63,130 bases of DNA from Lingula anatina (Eukaryota; Brachiopoda; Lingulata; Lingulida; Lingulidae): positions 38,118 to 101,247 of the forward strand of contig NW_019775995.1 of the NCBI RefSeq assembly GCF_001039355.2, given 5' to 3'. The notes beneath the pieces were generated by a model that ran no database searches, was not told where the DNA came from, and worked only from the letters and a program-made list of their open reading frames with translations. A program made the translations under genes and the position numbers. Positions 52,330 to 62,788 of the stretch are shown in pieces (within the stretch, counting starts at the first letter, position 1; every line of letters begins with the position of its first letter).

Positions 52330-52730
52330 TTTTTAAAACAGCTTCTATCTTAAGGTGAGATAGCAATCGGAATGGGGCGTAACTTCATCTCTGAACAAGA
52401 CTTTATCATGAAAATTGGCATAGGTGATGACAAATGTATGGGCTTCAATTCTGTGCTGTCATTTTGGTTTTAATATAATTGTCAAGGAGTTATGAGCCCA
52501 TAATTACAATGATTCATTGAACAAAGGCACTATTTCGTCTTTTTAACAATAAAGGGCTTTTACGAAAAATTGCTGGCAGGGTTTTAAAGTACTCAATGGT
52601 GTCATTAAATTGGTGTTACAATGGTGTTGTTGGGTGCTCAGGTAAAGGAGAAATTTGAAAAAAAAAAAAAAACATTTTGCAATTTTCATTCCAAAATCAC
52701 TATAATGACGTCATTGGTAAAATGACATTT
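52330..52730 (-). repeat. Old dispersed repeat D, copy 2 (inverted)
   Basis: Reverse-complement relative of 6010-6400. On the plus strand it reads ATGGGGCGTAACTTCATC, TCATTTTGG, GGAGTTATGAGCCC and TGGGTGCTCAG, the same blocks in reverse order. Class unknown. Confidence 0.75.
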
Positions 52731-53617
52731 GCGTAAATGCAATCAAATTCAGTCAGTGAACACTAAAGATTAATCTTTTATGCAAAACATGTACGTAAAG
52801 ACAGTTAGGAGTTTTTGTCTAACCTTGACAGTACCCTCAATTCTCCAGTTAATAACTCCAAACCAAAGTTAAAACTTCTCCTTGGAAACCAAATGCCACA
52901 CCTTGAATACATAATGGCATGTCTTGCAGAAACATGAAGACATGTAAGACAATAGCTTTCAGTGCAGACAGGAAGAGGCACTTGTGGAATATTGCATGGC
53001 AAACAGATCTGGTACTAGAAATGCTTTTGATACATCTGTTAGTGCAATGTGACAATGTATGAGATGCCAAGCACATCTTTTCAGGAGAACACAAAGCTAT
53101 ATTTAACATGCCAACAACAAAAAACCAGGACAATCTGGATGAACATACATGCATTCATTTTACACTTTGCAAACCACAATAACCACTAAACATTTATTAG
53201 ATGATCATAAAACACTTTGCATCTGTGAAAAAAAGAGTAACGATGACATTTTCTTTCCAAGTAATTATAACCACGGTACTTGTGCCATTTTAAGATACAG
53301 TAATGACTCAAAACTTTCAGATACATCATTTTAAATTCATAAAAAATTATATTTTCATAGCATTTGTGGTGCTTTAAATGGATAGAATAGAACTATTAGG
53401 TAGTCTGCTTTTCAATTTTGTTGTAAGCACTCAACAGGAATGCTCCTATTTTCTCAAATTATGACTTAAAAATACAGTATCTGTAAAATTCAAAAATTTC
53501 CCCATTGAAAAGATTGAGCCACTACCGTAACTAGCATTAATCGTAATACCGTGTGTACAGGCCACCTGAACAGTTAAGACACTTCACCAGACAACCTAGA
53601 GGACTATTAAATAACAA
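52731..53617. other. Non-coding, no feature recognised
   Basis: Open frames of 60-100 codons on both strands near 52800-53150 overlap each other and lack splice or domain support. Confidence 0.5.
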
Positions 53618-53880
53618 CATCACCAGAAAACCTTGCACACCATCCAATACCAACAGAAAACCTTGCCCCACCATCCAATACCAACAGAAAACCTTGACCA
53701 CCATCCAACATCAGCAAACCTTGCCCCACCACCCAATACCAACAGAAAACCTTGCACACCACCCAATACCAACAGAAAACCTTGCCCCACCATCCAATAC
53801 CACCAGAAAACCTTGCCACACCATCCGATATCACCAAAAAACCTTGCCACACCATCCAATATCACTAGAAAACCTTGTTA
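53618..53880. repeat. Minisatellite, 28-31 bp unit, ~9 copies
   Basis: Unit core ACAGAAAACCTTGCCCCACC followed by ATCCAATACC. About nine units, with point changes concentrated at CAACAG/CACCAG and CCCCACC/CACACC. Because the period keeps stops rare, long frames are open on both strands, giving false Pro/Thr/Asn-rich or Trp/Gly-rich products. Confidence 0.95.
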
Positions 53881-53887
53881 GACCAAC

Positions 53888-53985
53888 TATCTTCATCAAT
53901 TAAACAAAAGTTTTTGAGATATCTTGTCCACAAACCAACCAACACTTGGAAAACACAGCCTCCTCCATTGTGGGAGGTCATGCCA
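53888..53985 (+). repeat. SINE-like dispersed tail, copy 2
   Basis: TTTTTGAGATATCTTGTCCA is followed by CAAACCAACCAACACTTGG, then AAAACACAGCCTCCTCC and GGAGGTCAT. This series (AGTTTTTGAGATATCTTG, CAAACAAACA, ACCTCC...GGAGGT) is familiar from repeat tails in many marine invertebrates; the class is not settled here. Confidence 0.55.
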
Positions 53986-54628
53986 TCCTGAGTCAGCAGT
54001 AGGTGTTCACTGGAACTAGCCCAAAATCTATGATGCACTTTGCATTCAACAAAAGTGAGTTAAAACCAAAGATAAATGCCTGGCTGTGAATCACAGCAGC
54101 TGATTCAGAGAACATTGCCAGAATATTTTATTTGTTCTCAGCAGAGGCTGGGAGGAATGTCTAGATGGATCATCATTCTCTTTACAAAACTTATACCAAT
54201 TTAACATTCTGGTTTCTGCAATTTTTGTCTTGATCACTTTTTTAAATGTGATACACAAGCCAAATACCAAAATCAAGTGCTTCAAATGTTATTTCATTTT
54301 GAACAAAAGAAAACAAAACATTGCTCAAAAAACAACTTTAAATTGCCACTGTTCTTGGGTATAGTAAGCTAACACTTGTTCTAAAGTCTAGTTTGCTACA
54401 TTTTGAAACAGATTTGTTACAATCAAGGGGAAAACACTCAACAACATCTAAACATCTCTGCTTATCATCTTCAGTACATTTACCCCGTTTGTTGTAACAA
54501 AGTGAAGCTGAACCGTGTGTTCAGTCCTGGCAAGCATTTGTGGTCTTACATCTAAGTGCTGCACTGTCTTAGGACTATTATAAAACAGACTACCCAGTCA
54601 TCAGGACAAACTCTCTAGCCCTAGTGCC

Positions 54629-54672
<44 letters not shown>

Positions 54673-54877
54673 CCACCCTTCCCTTACTCCATCCCTACTC
54701 CATCTATTCTTTATTCCTTCTCTCTCTCTCTCTCCTTCACCCTCCCCACCCCCTTCTTCACCTACCATAAACAATATTGCTACCCCCTCCTATCATCTCC
54801 CCACTTATGCCATAACAGCTTTCTTAATCAATAAAAATAAACATAAGCAGGGAAACAGGTGAGAAGAAACAACTTAC
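53986..54877. other. Non-coding, CT-rich tracts
   Basis: (CT)n at about 54631-54673 and a second at 54719-54735 within a pyrimidine-rich stretch. On the minus strand this is a purine-rich region following the exon at 54878-54975. Confidence 0.6.
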
Positions 54878-54975
54878 CTGTGTGGCATCTTATGTTCCAG
54901 AGTTTCTGTAATTTGTTCCTCAAAGTATGTACGTCTTACACCAACCAGTCTGTCCCCCACGAACAACTGAACAAA
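54878..54975 (-). CDS. Probable internal coding exon, gene unknown (98 nt)
   Basis: On the minus strand a good acceptor (TCTCTTTGGTTACAG) precedes the segment and a consensus donor (CACACAG then GTAAGT) follows it. Only one of the three frames is open. It starts in phase 0 and ends with two bases over, giving 32 residues: FVQLFVGDRLVGVRRTYFEE, then QITETLEHKMPH. The sequence is mixed hydrophobic and charged, without low-complexity bias. I do not recognise the family. It lies 2.9 kb downstream of the lectin exon on the same strand. The obvious donor of the lectin exon leaves two bases over, so the two cannot join directly; an exon between them or a separate gene is needed. Paired splice sites make a real exon likely, but no homology supports it. 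Confidence 0.6.
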
Positions 54976-56448
54976 CTGTAACCAAAGAGACAATTTTTTT
55001 ACTGTCTTTATGTTAGCATCGTACAGGCTATATAATCTTATAGACAATATATTTAAACAAAAAATTAACTATTTTCCGTTGTTTTCAGGCACCGACCACT
55101 CAAATGTACTTGTAGAAACATATCAACATCTTATAACTCAAAACAGATCCTACTTAAACTTAATTTCTTTTAGCTAACTTTCAAAATACTAAAAATATTC
55201 TTTCTTGACAATTGCTACTATTATCTATTTAATTCATTTATTTATTTTTTGTATTGGGAATTTCCATGCGTAAGGTGGACAAATGAATGAACAAATAAAT
55301 AGGTAGAAAGAATGAAATACATGAAAGAACGAAGAGTTGAAAAACACATGAATACCACTTTAATTGCATAACCTTTTTTTTTTTTAGCAAAAACACATCC
55401 TGAGAAATACTTAGGCAAAACATGTTATTGCCATTGCAATTAAATTCAAGCATGGCAGTTTAAAATACCAGGAAAGAACTTGGGGCTATTCCACCTGTTA
55501 CTTCAAAATATCCTAATTTTTTGACGTCAGTCACTGGTGCCCTAAGGTAAACAATTAAGTTTAATTCAAGGCCGCTATCTAATCAGGCCTAACCTTTCAA
55601 CATAAGTTGTTAAACTGATGCAACAATTGAATTAGTCTCAGCTGGTATTATTAAAAAAATCCACTTATCACTTGTGATGCTGTTTATTTGCTTGATTCCA
55701 GCACGCAATTTTAAATTGAACTGAATGGATTAAATCAAATTTACACACAATCACAGTGTCACCATATATTTCTGTATCCAGGGGGGATTTGCACGTCACA
55801 GGTGGTAAATAGTTATCAAGAACTGCACTGTGAACAATGGCGATAATTGGTTGAGATCTCTTCCTGTGCAGCCTAAAGTTTAACAGCGAAATTGGATCTG
55901 TATCCAGAATTCAATTTACAAACATTGCCAATTACGAGTATGTCAGTCTGCCCTTTGTTCAACACCTATATTATAATCCAGATCTTTAACTTTCTCTGTT
56001 CTCTTTCTACATTATCTTCTCTCCCCACACACACACTCTCTCCCTGACTTTCTATGGAAAAGCGCCTTCAGAAATAATCAGCAAAAAAGAAGCAAAAAAA
56101 CAATTGCTACAACACCAAAACTATAGGCAAGAGGAGCAACGGAAGCACCTCAAGAAAAGACTACTGTATAACTGCTTATCATTTTCAAGCATCTCACCTA
56201 TACCAAAACTTTTTTCTCCAAAATTAATCACTCACATTGACTCATAAAACATACAACATATTTCAATTTACCAGGCTTTACTTTTTATTTAACATAAAAT
56301 GTAGTTTGAGATAAAAAAATTCAGATTCCATGGGATCAGTATTACCAAGCAACCCCAAGTTCCTTAGACCCATAGATTTAAGTTGTACTTGCAAACTTTT
56401 CAGATCACCATCATGCAACTTTTCAGTTTACAATAGGATGGTTGGTTT
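54976..56448. other. Non-coding, possible enhancer at 55480-55960
   Basis: Contains a CRE-like TGACGTCA (about 55521-55528), a fork-head-like TGTTTATTTGC (about 55681-55691), CAGCTG-type and several TAATT words in repeat-free sequence. This is a plausible intronic regulatory region of the minus-strand gene, on motif content only. Confidence 0.35.
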
Positions 56449-56617
56449 CAGGGGCGGATTGAAGCCGTCTTCTGGGTCTTCCGGAAGACGGTCAGATTTT
56501 CAAGTTTACATTAACAGGTATGTTATTTTTTTCTGTTGGAAGACGGTCAGAAATGGAGAATGGATTAACAAAGATAATTTGGAAGACTGTCAGAAAATAT
56601 CTCTGGATCCGCCCCTG
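56449..56617 (+). mobile_element. Family B MITE, copy 1 (169 bp)
   Basis: Ends CAGGGGCGGATT and GGATCCGCCCCTG, an inverted pair of about 11 bp. Flanked by GGTTT at 56444-56448 and 56618-56622, a perfect 5-bp target duplication. The interior repeats GGAAGACGGTCAG in two places and contains TCTTCCGGAAGA. Non-coding; short frames reading through it are accidental. Confidence 0.92.
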
Positions 56618-56622
56618 GGTTT

Positions 56623-57640
56623 GTACATGCATTCAGTGTTCATCTCATCATAATGAAGGCATTTTGTTCAATCTTCTCATATTTATTATTATTAATAAAC
56701 ATATACTAATTAATACATTCTATTGTCCATCATTGTCAAAGATATTATTACACCAAAGAAAGCTACCTTCTATCACACTACATCTGCATATTGAGAACTC
56801 TGTGTATTCTCAGGAATGAGGTGTTTTTTCTTGAATAAGTTGATATATTTGTGAAAAAACAGTTCTTCCAGACAGCCGATGTCCATCTCAATGGTCATCA
56901 TTAAAGATACTGTGGTATGATGTGACATACACTTTTTGATTACATAAATTATAAATATGAAAATAGCACTACGCAATTTATCTCATGCCATCTGCAACCA
57001 ATTAACAATTTGGAAATGTCACTGGTTCTTTTCCAACTATCTTTAGTAAGGATCTACAATGTTTAGGTAGGAAATTTTTAAGAACAGTTGAAATTTTTTA
57101 ATCAATCTTATATGTAAAAAAGATATAGACATTCAACAATTCAATTTCTTTATGTAATAGTTCAAAATGGACCCTGTAAGTGCCCCAGCTAATACTGATG
57201 ATGTATTCAATCCAATCCCAATGGTACATAATTAAACCAATTAGTTCTCATCTGAATTCTTTTGCCCAGAAAAGTGCACCTCTTCATCCTAGGCAGCTGC
57301 TCCAAAATTGTGTTATATTGAGCTGCTTTCTGTACGGTCCAAAAAAATAAGTTTGTCCTCATCAGGTCTGCCCCAAGAACAATGCAAGACATATGCATTT
57401 TCTCAAACAGCATGTACCATATAACAAATTGTCAAAAAATAAATAATATTTACAATGTTTCAGCTGATTGATATCATTATCGTATTCTCCAATTGGTTAC
57501 CTTTCCTTATTGATGCCAACAAAAGCAGGGACTCAGACTTCTGTCAAGGTAAAATGTAAATTTTAATAATTATAATAAAGTTGGACATTTTTTCAAAAAT
57601 AGGATGGCCAGATTCAGTTAAAATTGTAATCGCTTCCTTT
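56623..57640. other. Non-coding, no feature recognised
   Basis: AT-rich region just 3' (minus strand) of the lectin exon. An ATTAAA on the minus strand at 57562-57567 could serve as a poly(A) signal if the lectin reading frame ends the gene. Confidence 0.5.
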
Positions 57641-57775
57641 CCTCCCAAATAACTATTTCTCCTGAGAATTTCCTCGAAATTGGTGAAGTACATCATGTGA
57701 TACCTTGTCTACAAACATACCAGCACAAATGAAAACATGACCTCGATCCTTCAATGGTAGAGGTCAGAAAAACAT
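57641..57775 (+). repeat. SINE-like dispersed tail, copy 3
   Basis: CGAAATTGGTGAAGTACATC, then ACCTTGTCTACAAACATACC, then ACATGACCTCGATCC and GGTAGAGGTCA. Same order of parts as at 53888-53985 (loosely conserved stretch, ACAAAC tail, short inverted ACCTC/GAGGT pair) but strongly diverged. Confidence 0.45.
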
Positions 57776-57847
57776 TTTAAACAGGTGTTTTCCAATCATA
57801 TATGATTTTAGGACCATGTCAGCCATCCATCAAGTCTTATAAGCCCA

Positions 57848-58279
57848 TCATCTGCACCTGTATTCAACCTGAACATATTTTGGTGTTCCAGGACAGGCAT
57901 CCCCAAACACATCATTACTAGCCGGTATAGTGCAGAAAGTTTTGCTCTGACAAAGATGGCGGACTTTTCTCCTTGATCGCCGTGACATGCATATTGTATT
58001 CCAATCCATAGCATTGGCAACAGTGCGATCATTGCATATTGCCAATGACAACCTGCCATAGGTGGCGCGCATCACCCGGATGACACCCCCGTCACCACTG
58101 CAGTCAAGGTGGAGGACGGAACCTTCGCAAGCAAAAGCATGGTAGGGCAACCTCCTTGTAGGAACATTCCTCCCATGTTGCAGTTCCTTCCCTGCATTGC
58201 CATATTTGCTCAGTACCAAAACCACCAACAACAAAGAGATAAAACGAATCAAATTTCTCCTTGAAATGGGAACTTCCAT
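57848..58279 (-). CDS. Secreted SUEL/rhamnose-binding lectin domain, latrophilin (Cirl)-like; first coding exon or single-exon lectin
   Basis: 143 codons. The start ATG (58279-58277) has A at -3 and G at +4. Residues 13-24 are a hydrophobic core after a basic n-region, and cleavage near residue 29 (GNA) is likely. Residues 48-142 are a galactose/rhamnose-binding lectin domain with eight cysteines (51, 60, 82, 97, 110, 116, 129, 142). The spacing nearly equals that of latrophilin lectin domains, which have four disulfides. Family words present are ACEG, ATYGR (72-76), ICND, VFGD and CPGTPKY. RATYGRLSLAICND is especially like Drosophila Cirl. Where most family members have DPC this one has DAC (127-129). 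The loop between cysteines 97 and 110 carries a basic RRSRRK run. The frame stops one residue after the last cysteine, so it could be a complete secreted lectin. CAG/GTGCAG at 57858/57857 is a possible donor that would lead into a longer receptor. Function inferred from the family: extracellular glycan or adhesion-partner binding. Confidence 0.88.
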   Translation of the reverse strand: MEVPISRRNLIRFISLLLVVLVLSKYGNAGKELQHGRNVPTRRLPYHAFACEGSVLHLDCSGDGGVIRVMRATYGRLSLAICNDRTVANAMDWNTICMSRRSRRKVRHLCQSKTFCTIPASNDVFGDACPGTPKYVQVEYRCR

Positions 58280-58340
58280 AGTATCTTATGGAGAGAACAG
58301 TAACTCCGTAATGTTATGAAGCAAACAGACAGAAGTTTAC

Positions 58341-58434
58341 CTTGGCACCATAAGAAGCATCTTGTGAAGTGTAGAATTTCGTAAAACAAAGTCAATAATG
58401 CCAAAGAAAATATCCACATTCTTTTCATTATCAT
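58341..58434 (-). other. Possible alternative upstream exon of the lectin gene
   Basis: On the minus strand an ATG at 58434 opens a hydrophobic leader (MKRMWIFSLALLTLFYEIL within it) that ends at a donor-like CAAG/GTAAAC. An acceptor-like CTCTCCATAAG ends at 58285. Splicing this 56-nt gap would join the frame in phase to the lectin ATG (one base carried over, giving Asp-Thr-Met). It would put two hydrophobic segments in front of the lectin domain. The intron would be unusually short, so chance is a serious alternative. Confidence 0.25.
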
Positions 58435-58891
58435 TTACATCTCTGTAGTACTATATACTCACACATAGCGGAAACATGTGGCTTGCAAATGTATGAAAGT
58501 TTTATCAATCTTAAATAAAAAGCATGCTTGCCCTAATTCCTTCATCTATACACCTCTACAGAGGAGTGGCCGACCAACCTGTTCGCCACAATGGGCAACC
58601 CTTATACATTGTAGTTAACTTATCTTGGGACTCGACTATAGTTAAAAGTAATTTTATGTAGCAATTTAAGGCATTTAAAACTTGTCAAACCTTGTCTCCC
58701 CTCCCCCACTTCTCTCTATTTACCTGTGGGTTGCAAGGTATTCTTAAATACAAAGCAATAAAAAACTACTTTGAAACAGCACTTTGAAGCTCTTCGATGA
58801 GAGACAACAATTCTTAAGCCCTTCATATACCTTACACTAAACATACAGAAATTGAATCCACAAAAGAAAGTTAAACCCAGGAAGCTCATGT

Positions 58892-58925
<34 letters not shown>

Positions 58926-59694
58926 GAGAGAGGCATATCAGAATTTGACAAGCTGCCAATGAACAGTGCCAGGTCAGCAGAAAGAATTCTCCCATAATTA
59001 TGACATATGCCTGCACAGCTGTTGCACAAGTTTCTCTGATACGCAATGAAACATAATAAATAGACATTATGCATATATTTTGAGGTCCACGGCATATTAC
59101 AAAGTCACATATCATAATAATCGCTGGCGCGTGCTTGAGTTATGTCTGCACGCACTAACCCCCCTTTGGATATTTAAAACTGGTTCACTGAATGACCTTG
59201 TAGGATATGCTTTTATTTTCCAAGCAATAACTGGGTAATGCATGAAATTTATTTGTCTTATATCCAGTTTTTTATGTGGTTATGTTCAAACACAAACTGG
59301 GTCCATTTTAAATGAAGTTATCAAACTTTCCATGCTAATCTATTATATAATAATATATCATCAAACCGGAAAGGAATGAGGAGGAACGGCAAAAGGGTGA
59401 GAACATTAAAAATTCATCATGAAAACTTGCTTTGTTAGTTCGTTCACACAAGTTTTAAGAGAGAACTATGTCTCAGAAAACATATTCACAAAACAAAAAT
59501 TTCATTTTGATAAAAAATATTTCTGTCCCTCGATGTTTTGTTATCATGAAGGACCAGTCCAACATTTTGTGGGAATTAAAAAAGAAAAGAAAAATTATAT
59601 CCTTCAAAAAATTCTTGAAATTTGTCACTTTTTGATATAGTGTTGTTCTTGCCTAGTTGCATTGTCNATCCAAAATATTTCAACTAAATTCTTG

Positions 59695-59744
<50 letters not shown>

Positions 59745-60387
59745 AAAACCCATGGTGACAGCAATTGGCCAATTTGGCAAAATGTACAATGTAATACCAG
59801 GTATGAAAAATATAAATAATAAAAGTTTGGTATTTAGGCAAACAATATTTTAAGAAGATTCTAAACCTGTTTTTCAGAACAGCTGCAAGGATTACCTGTA
59901 AAAGCTATACTTCACTCGTTACTCCCCAGAGGGGGGTACCACTAATTGGTAACAGGAGCTATTTAGCGTGATGTCACCATAACTTGAACTAACACCCACA
60001 CAGCACCACGCAGATCTAGATTTGTTTTTATTATCTAATATGTTTTAAAAAGGAAATCTTGTATTACATTAGATGGAGATATAAACAATAGTTTTTGGAA
60101 ATAAAAAAAGTCTTACATGTTTATGTTGTAAACTTATTTCTTGACTTAGGAAATAGGTATGAGTAATACTATAAAGGTAAATGGATAAAAATTGGTCAAA
60201 AGAAATCAATGAAAAAATCATGTCTAGTTCTGTGAATCCTTAGAGCAGATGGCCTCCTAGCTAAGCTGTAGCAGGTATTACAGGCCGCTACGCAAAGGGT
60301 GAAAGTGAAAGTGAAAGTGTGGGAGAAGGGGAGAGGTGGAAGACCCTCCCTCTGGGCATGGTAAAGATATCCACCCTGAATCAAAAT
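58435..60387. other. Non-coding upstream region, (GA)n and poly(A)
   Basis: Upstream of the lectin gene on the minus strand: (GA)n at about 58892-58933, a poly(A) run of about 45 at 59698-59742, a single scaffold N at 59667 and a small GAAAGT tandem at about 60300-60318. A promoter for the lectin gene may be here but none is recognisable. Confidence 0.5.
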
Positions 60388-60495
60388 GAGACCTAGGTCC
60401 TATGCATATAAACACTTGTAGTTTTCATGGTACAAAAAGATCAAAATTTTCAAAAAGGACCCCCCCCCCCCTTAGAAATTGCAGGTTAACAGGCC
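60388..60495 (+). mobile_element. Family A MITE, copy 8 (right half only, worn)
   Basis: ACCTAGGTCC, then TTTTCATGGTA, AAAGGACCCCCC, TAGAAATTGCAGG and AACAGGCCT follow the order of the right half of copy 2. The left half is absent and the end is mutated. Confidence 0.55.
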
Positions 60496-61157
60496 TAAGA
60501 TGACATACAACACAGAGTATTTCAACTGTAAAACCTTGTATCTCGGGTACACACACATCACGAATGAATTTCAGTTAGTCACACTATGCATGGGCGTTTT
60601 GTTCTTCACTCTCACCATTGCATATACATGTAAATTTGAGTCAAATACACTTGCATATATATATAACATTCATGTATGTCATCCACATAATGCCTCCCTG
60701 ACACCTTATGTTTCTTCCTCTTATTTTGTAGATCAATAGGCATGAGGAAAAAATTGGACAGCAACAGGATAATGAGGCTAATCATCTCTTTTTCCTCCTC
60801 TGGCTACATGTCTAGGAGGATGTTCTAAAAAGCCATTTCCAGGGACCTTATGCTCACAATTATGAAGGCAGCTATAAAGTTTATCTCTTAGGTTTCAGCA
60901 ATACAAAGGCGATATTTGTTTATTTTGGTCATACTTTTAAAAAACACGCTCGAGGTTTTGGGATTTTTTGATGCATCCTTAAAAACATGGCCAAAAACAC
61001 TGTCATNAAAAAAACAGCATAACTTCTAAAATAATGCCCCGATTATGCTGATTTTCGAACTCAACCTGCATTTTAGTAAGTTTGACCATTCCTGTGAGTT
61101 AAATGACAATTGGCCAATCTATTTTTCTTATATTGTGTTTACAGTGTTGCATATATG
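60496..61157. other. Non-coding, one scaffold N
   Basis: Single N at 61007 in an A-rich stretch; no flanking duplication was noticed here. No supported gene. Confidence 0.55.
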
Positions 61158-61376
61158 CTGGGCTCACGCTAGACGCTCGCAAAGTTCGCTATAGCGAATT
61201 GCATTTCAGAAATGCGAAAACAAAATGTTACTCGTTCGCTAATTTTGCGAAACTGTTTTTAATACAATAAAATGTTAATCACCTTTCAGTGCGTTTGCTT
61301 TGGTTTTGCATTAAAAAATAGAAGTCACCACGCTTACATCGTTGTTTACATCGTTGCCTGCGTCCAAGTGAAAGTG

Positions 61377-61384
61377 TATATATA
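61377..61384 (+). promoter_or_regulatory. TATA box of the putative element gene
   Basis: TATATATAG preceded by a CpG-containing stretch and followed about 30 bp later by GGAAGAC, a fitting distance to a start site. It is the only TATA box in the window in a sensible position relative to a frame and a poly(A) signal. Confidence 0.35.
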
Positions 61385-61632
61385 GATGCCTCCGTTTCGT
61401 GCAGGAAGACTAATTGAAAACGAGGCAACAATTTAGAGACGATGCTCCGAGTCGTGTGATGTACATTCTAGCCTTGTAGGTGTGAAAATAAAATTAAAAC
61501 GATTAAAAAAATAATAAATAAATGTATGTATAATTATCATTCCACACCCATATGACTAACGGAATTAGGCAACCAAATTTTCAGTGCGGGATAGCCCGCA
61601 CTAGCAGTCAGCACATGGCGCTCAAAATATGA

Positions 61633-61677
61633 TCCGCGGAGAACGATGTGGCAATGCTTTCAAAGATTTTTGAAAAG
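61633..61677 (+). CDS. Possible first coding exon of the element gene
   Basis: Open from just after a stop at 61630 and ending at a strong donor (GAAAAG then GTAAGG). Reads SAENDVAMLSKIFEK; an internal ATG at 61654 would give MLSKIFEK. Ends in phase 0. A second ATG at 61646 in another frame also stays open to the donor. Which frame is used is uncertain. Confidence 0.28.
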
Positions 61678-62156
61678 GTAAGGTGATTTTTTTATCTGAT
61701 ATGTAAACAAAATTGTATTACATACAAAATTTAAGCTTTGGAATGTAAAATAAAAAGTGAATGAATAACTTTTCAGCAGTTGGAGCTTATTTTGGTGTAA
61801 GTTAGTTACTTTCAACAGTGAAAGGTTTATAATGGTCCACGTATTCTGTCTTCTAATTAGTTCCTGTCTTCGGGTGACTAATTGTCGTATAATCTTGTAT
61901 TAATGAGAATTTTGGTAAATTTATTTTTCTTTAACAGTTTGTTGTATCCAAAGAAAAAATAATATTTTTCTTCTAAAAATGCTTACAAGACCACGTGACG
62001 ATCGATGCCGTGCGCACCACAATGTTTAGCGACATAAGTGCTTTCTTGATTTATTTTTGTGTGGGGAACATTATGATTAAATCGATGAAATATTATCATG
62101 ATTGGAAAGTTAATAAGCCATGTGTACAATTTTGTACAATTATATTTATTTTGCAG

Positions 62157-62443
62157 TTTCAGTTGCCGTTACATTTGTGATCGTGATGAATTTGAAGATT
62201 GACCATTTTTCACTGTTATCAAGTAGTAAGTTTTTCAAGGCACAGAAAAGGATTGCTTCTTCTAATAAGCAGTGCAGAATAGAATCATTTTTCACCACAG
62301 CTACTAGAATACCTCCAACAGAGCAGCCTTCTCAATACTATGAACCAGTAGGTGGGCCACTTCTAGACTTATCTGATGACCTTGTGACAATTACCAACAT
62401 GGAGTCTAGATGCACATTAGAAATTGAAATCATTTTTGTGTAA
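62157..62443 (+). CDS. Putative terminal exon with a PCNA-binding-like motif
   Basis: Follows an acceptor-like TTTATTTTGCAG. One frame is open to a TAA at 62441-62443. It includes KRIASSNKQCRIESFF, then a tail of Thr/Pro/Glu and acidic residues ending in IEIIFV. QCRIESFF (62270-62293) fits the PIP-box pattern Q-x-x-[ILM]-x-x-F-F, found in PCNA-binding proteins and reported for the pogo transposase. The upstream exon at 61633-61677 is not in phase with acceptor 62156 for this frame. It would fit a later acceptor (TTTTTCAAG, ending at 62239). The frame may therefore start at 62240 with AQKRIASS. No homology is certain; a transposase C-terminus is my preferred guess. Confidence 0.35.
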
Positions 62444-62788
62444 TGTCAACATTAATGCTATAGATGAATTACAGTGCCTTATTACCCTCCAACTCAGTGG
62501 GATTATTCATATCATGTTAATACAGCTAGATTAAAAGTTTGAATGCAGCTGTATTGGAATATTTTTGATGTTATCCTTTTCTTTGTTATTATATTTTACT
62601 TTGCACTGGCATCTTCAAGATGTGACATCTAACTCCCATCACCCTGAAGCTCTGTACATTTTCTGTATTTTTTTTTTTTTTTTTTTTTCAGATTACTTGC
62701 AATGTGTTGAAATGAAATAGTGCAAAATGTTGGTTTTAAATTGTTTTTGTGTAATAATTATATAATGCATATGCTGATATAACCTGGG

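Noticed and set aside
57848-58279. EVA-1 homologue C as identity of the lectin
   Set aside because: EVA-1 lectins share the fold, but the RATYGRLSLAICND stretch and the cysteine spacing fit latrophilin/Cirl better; kept as a minor alternative.
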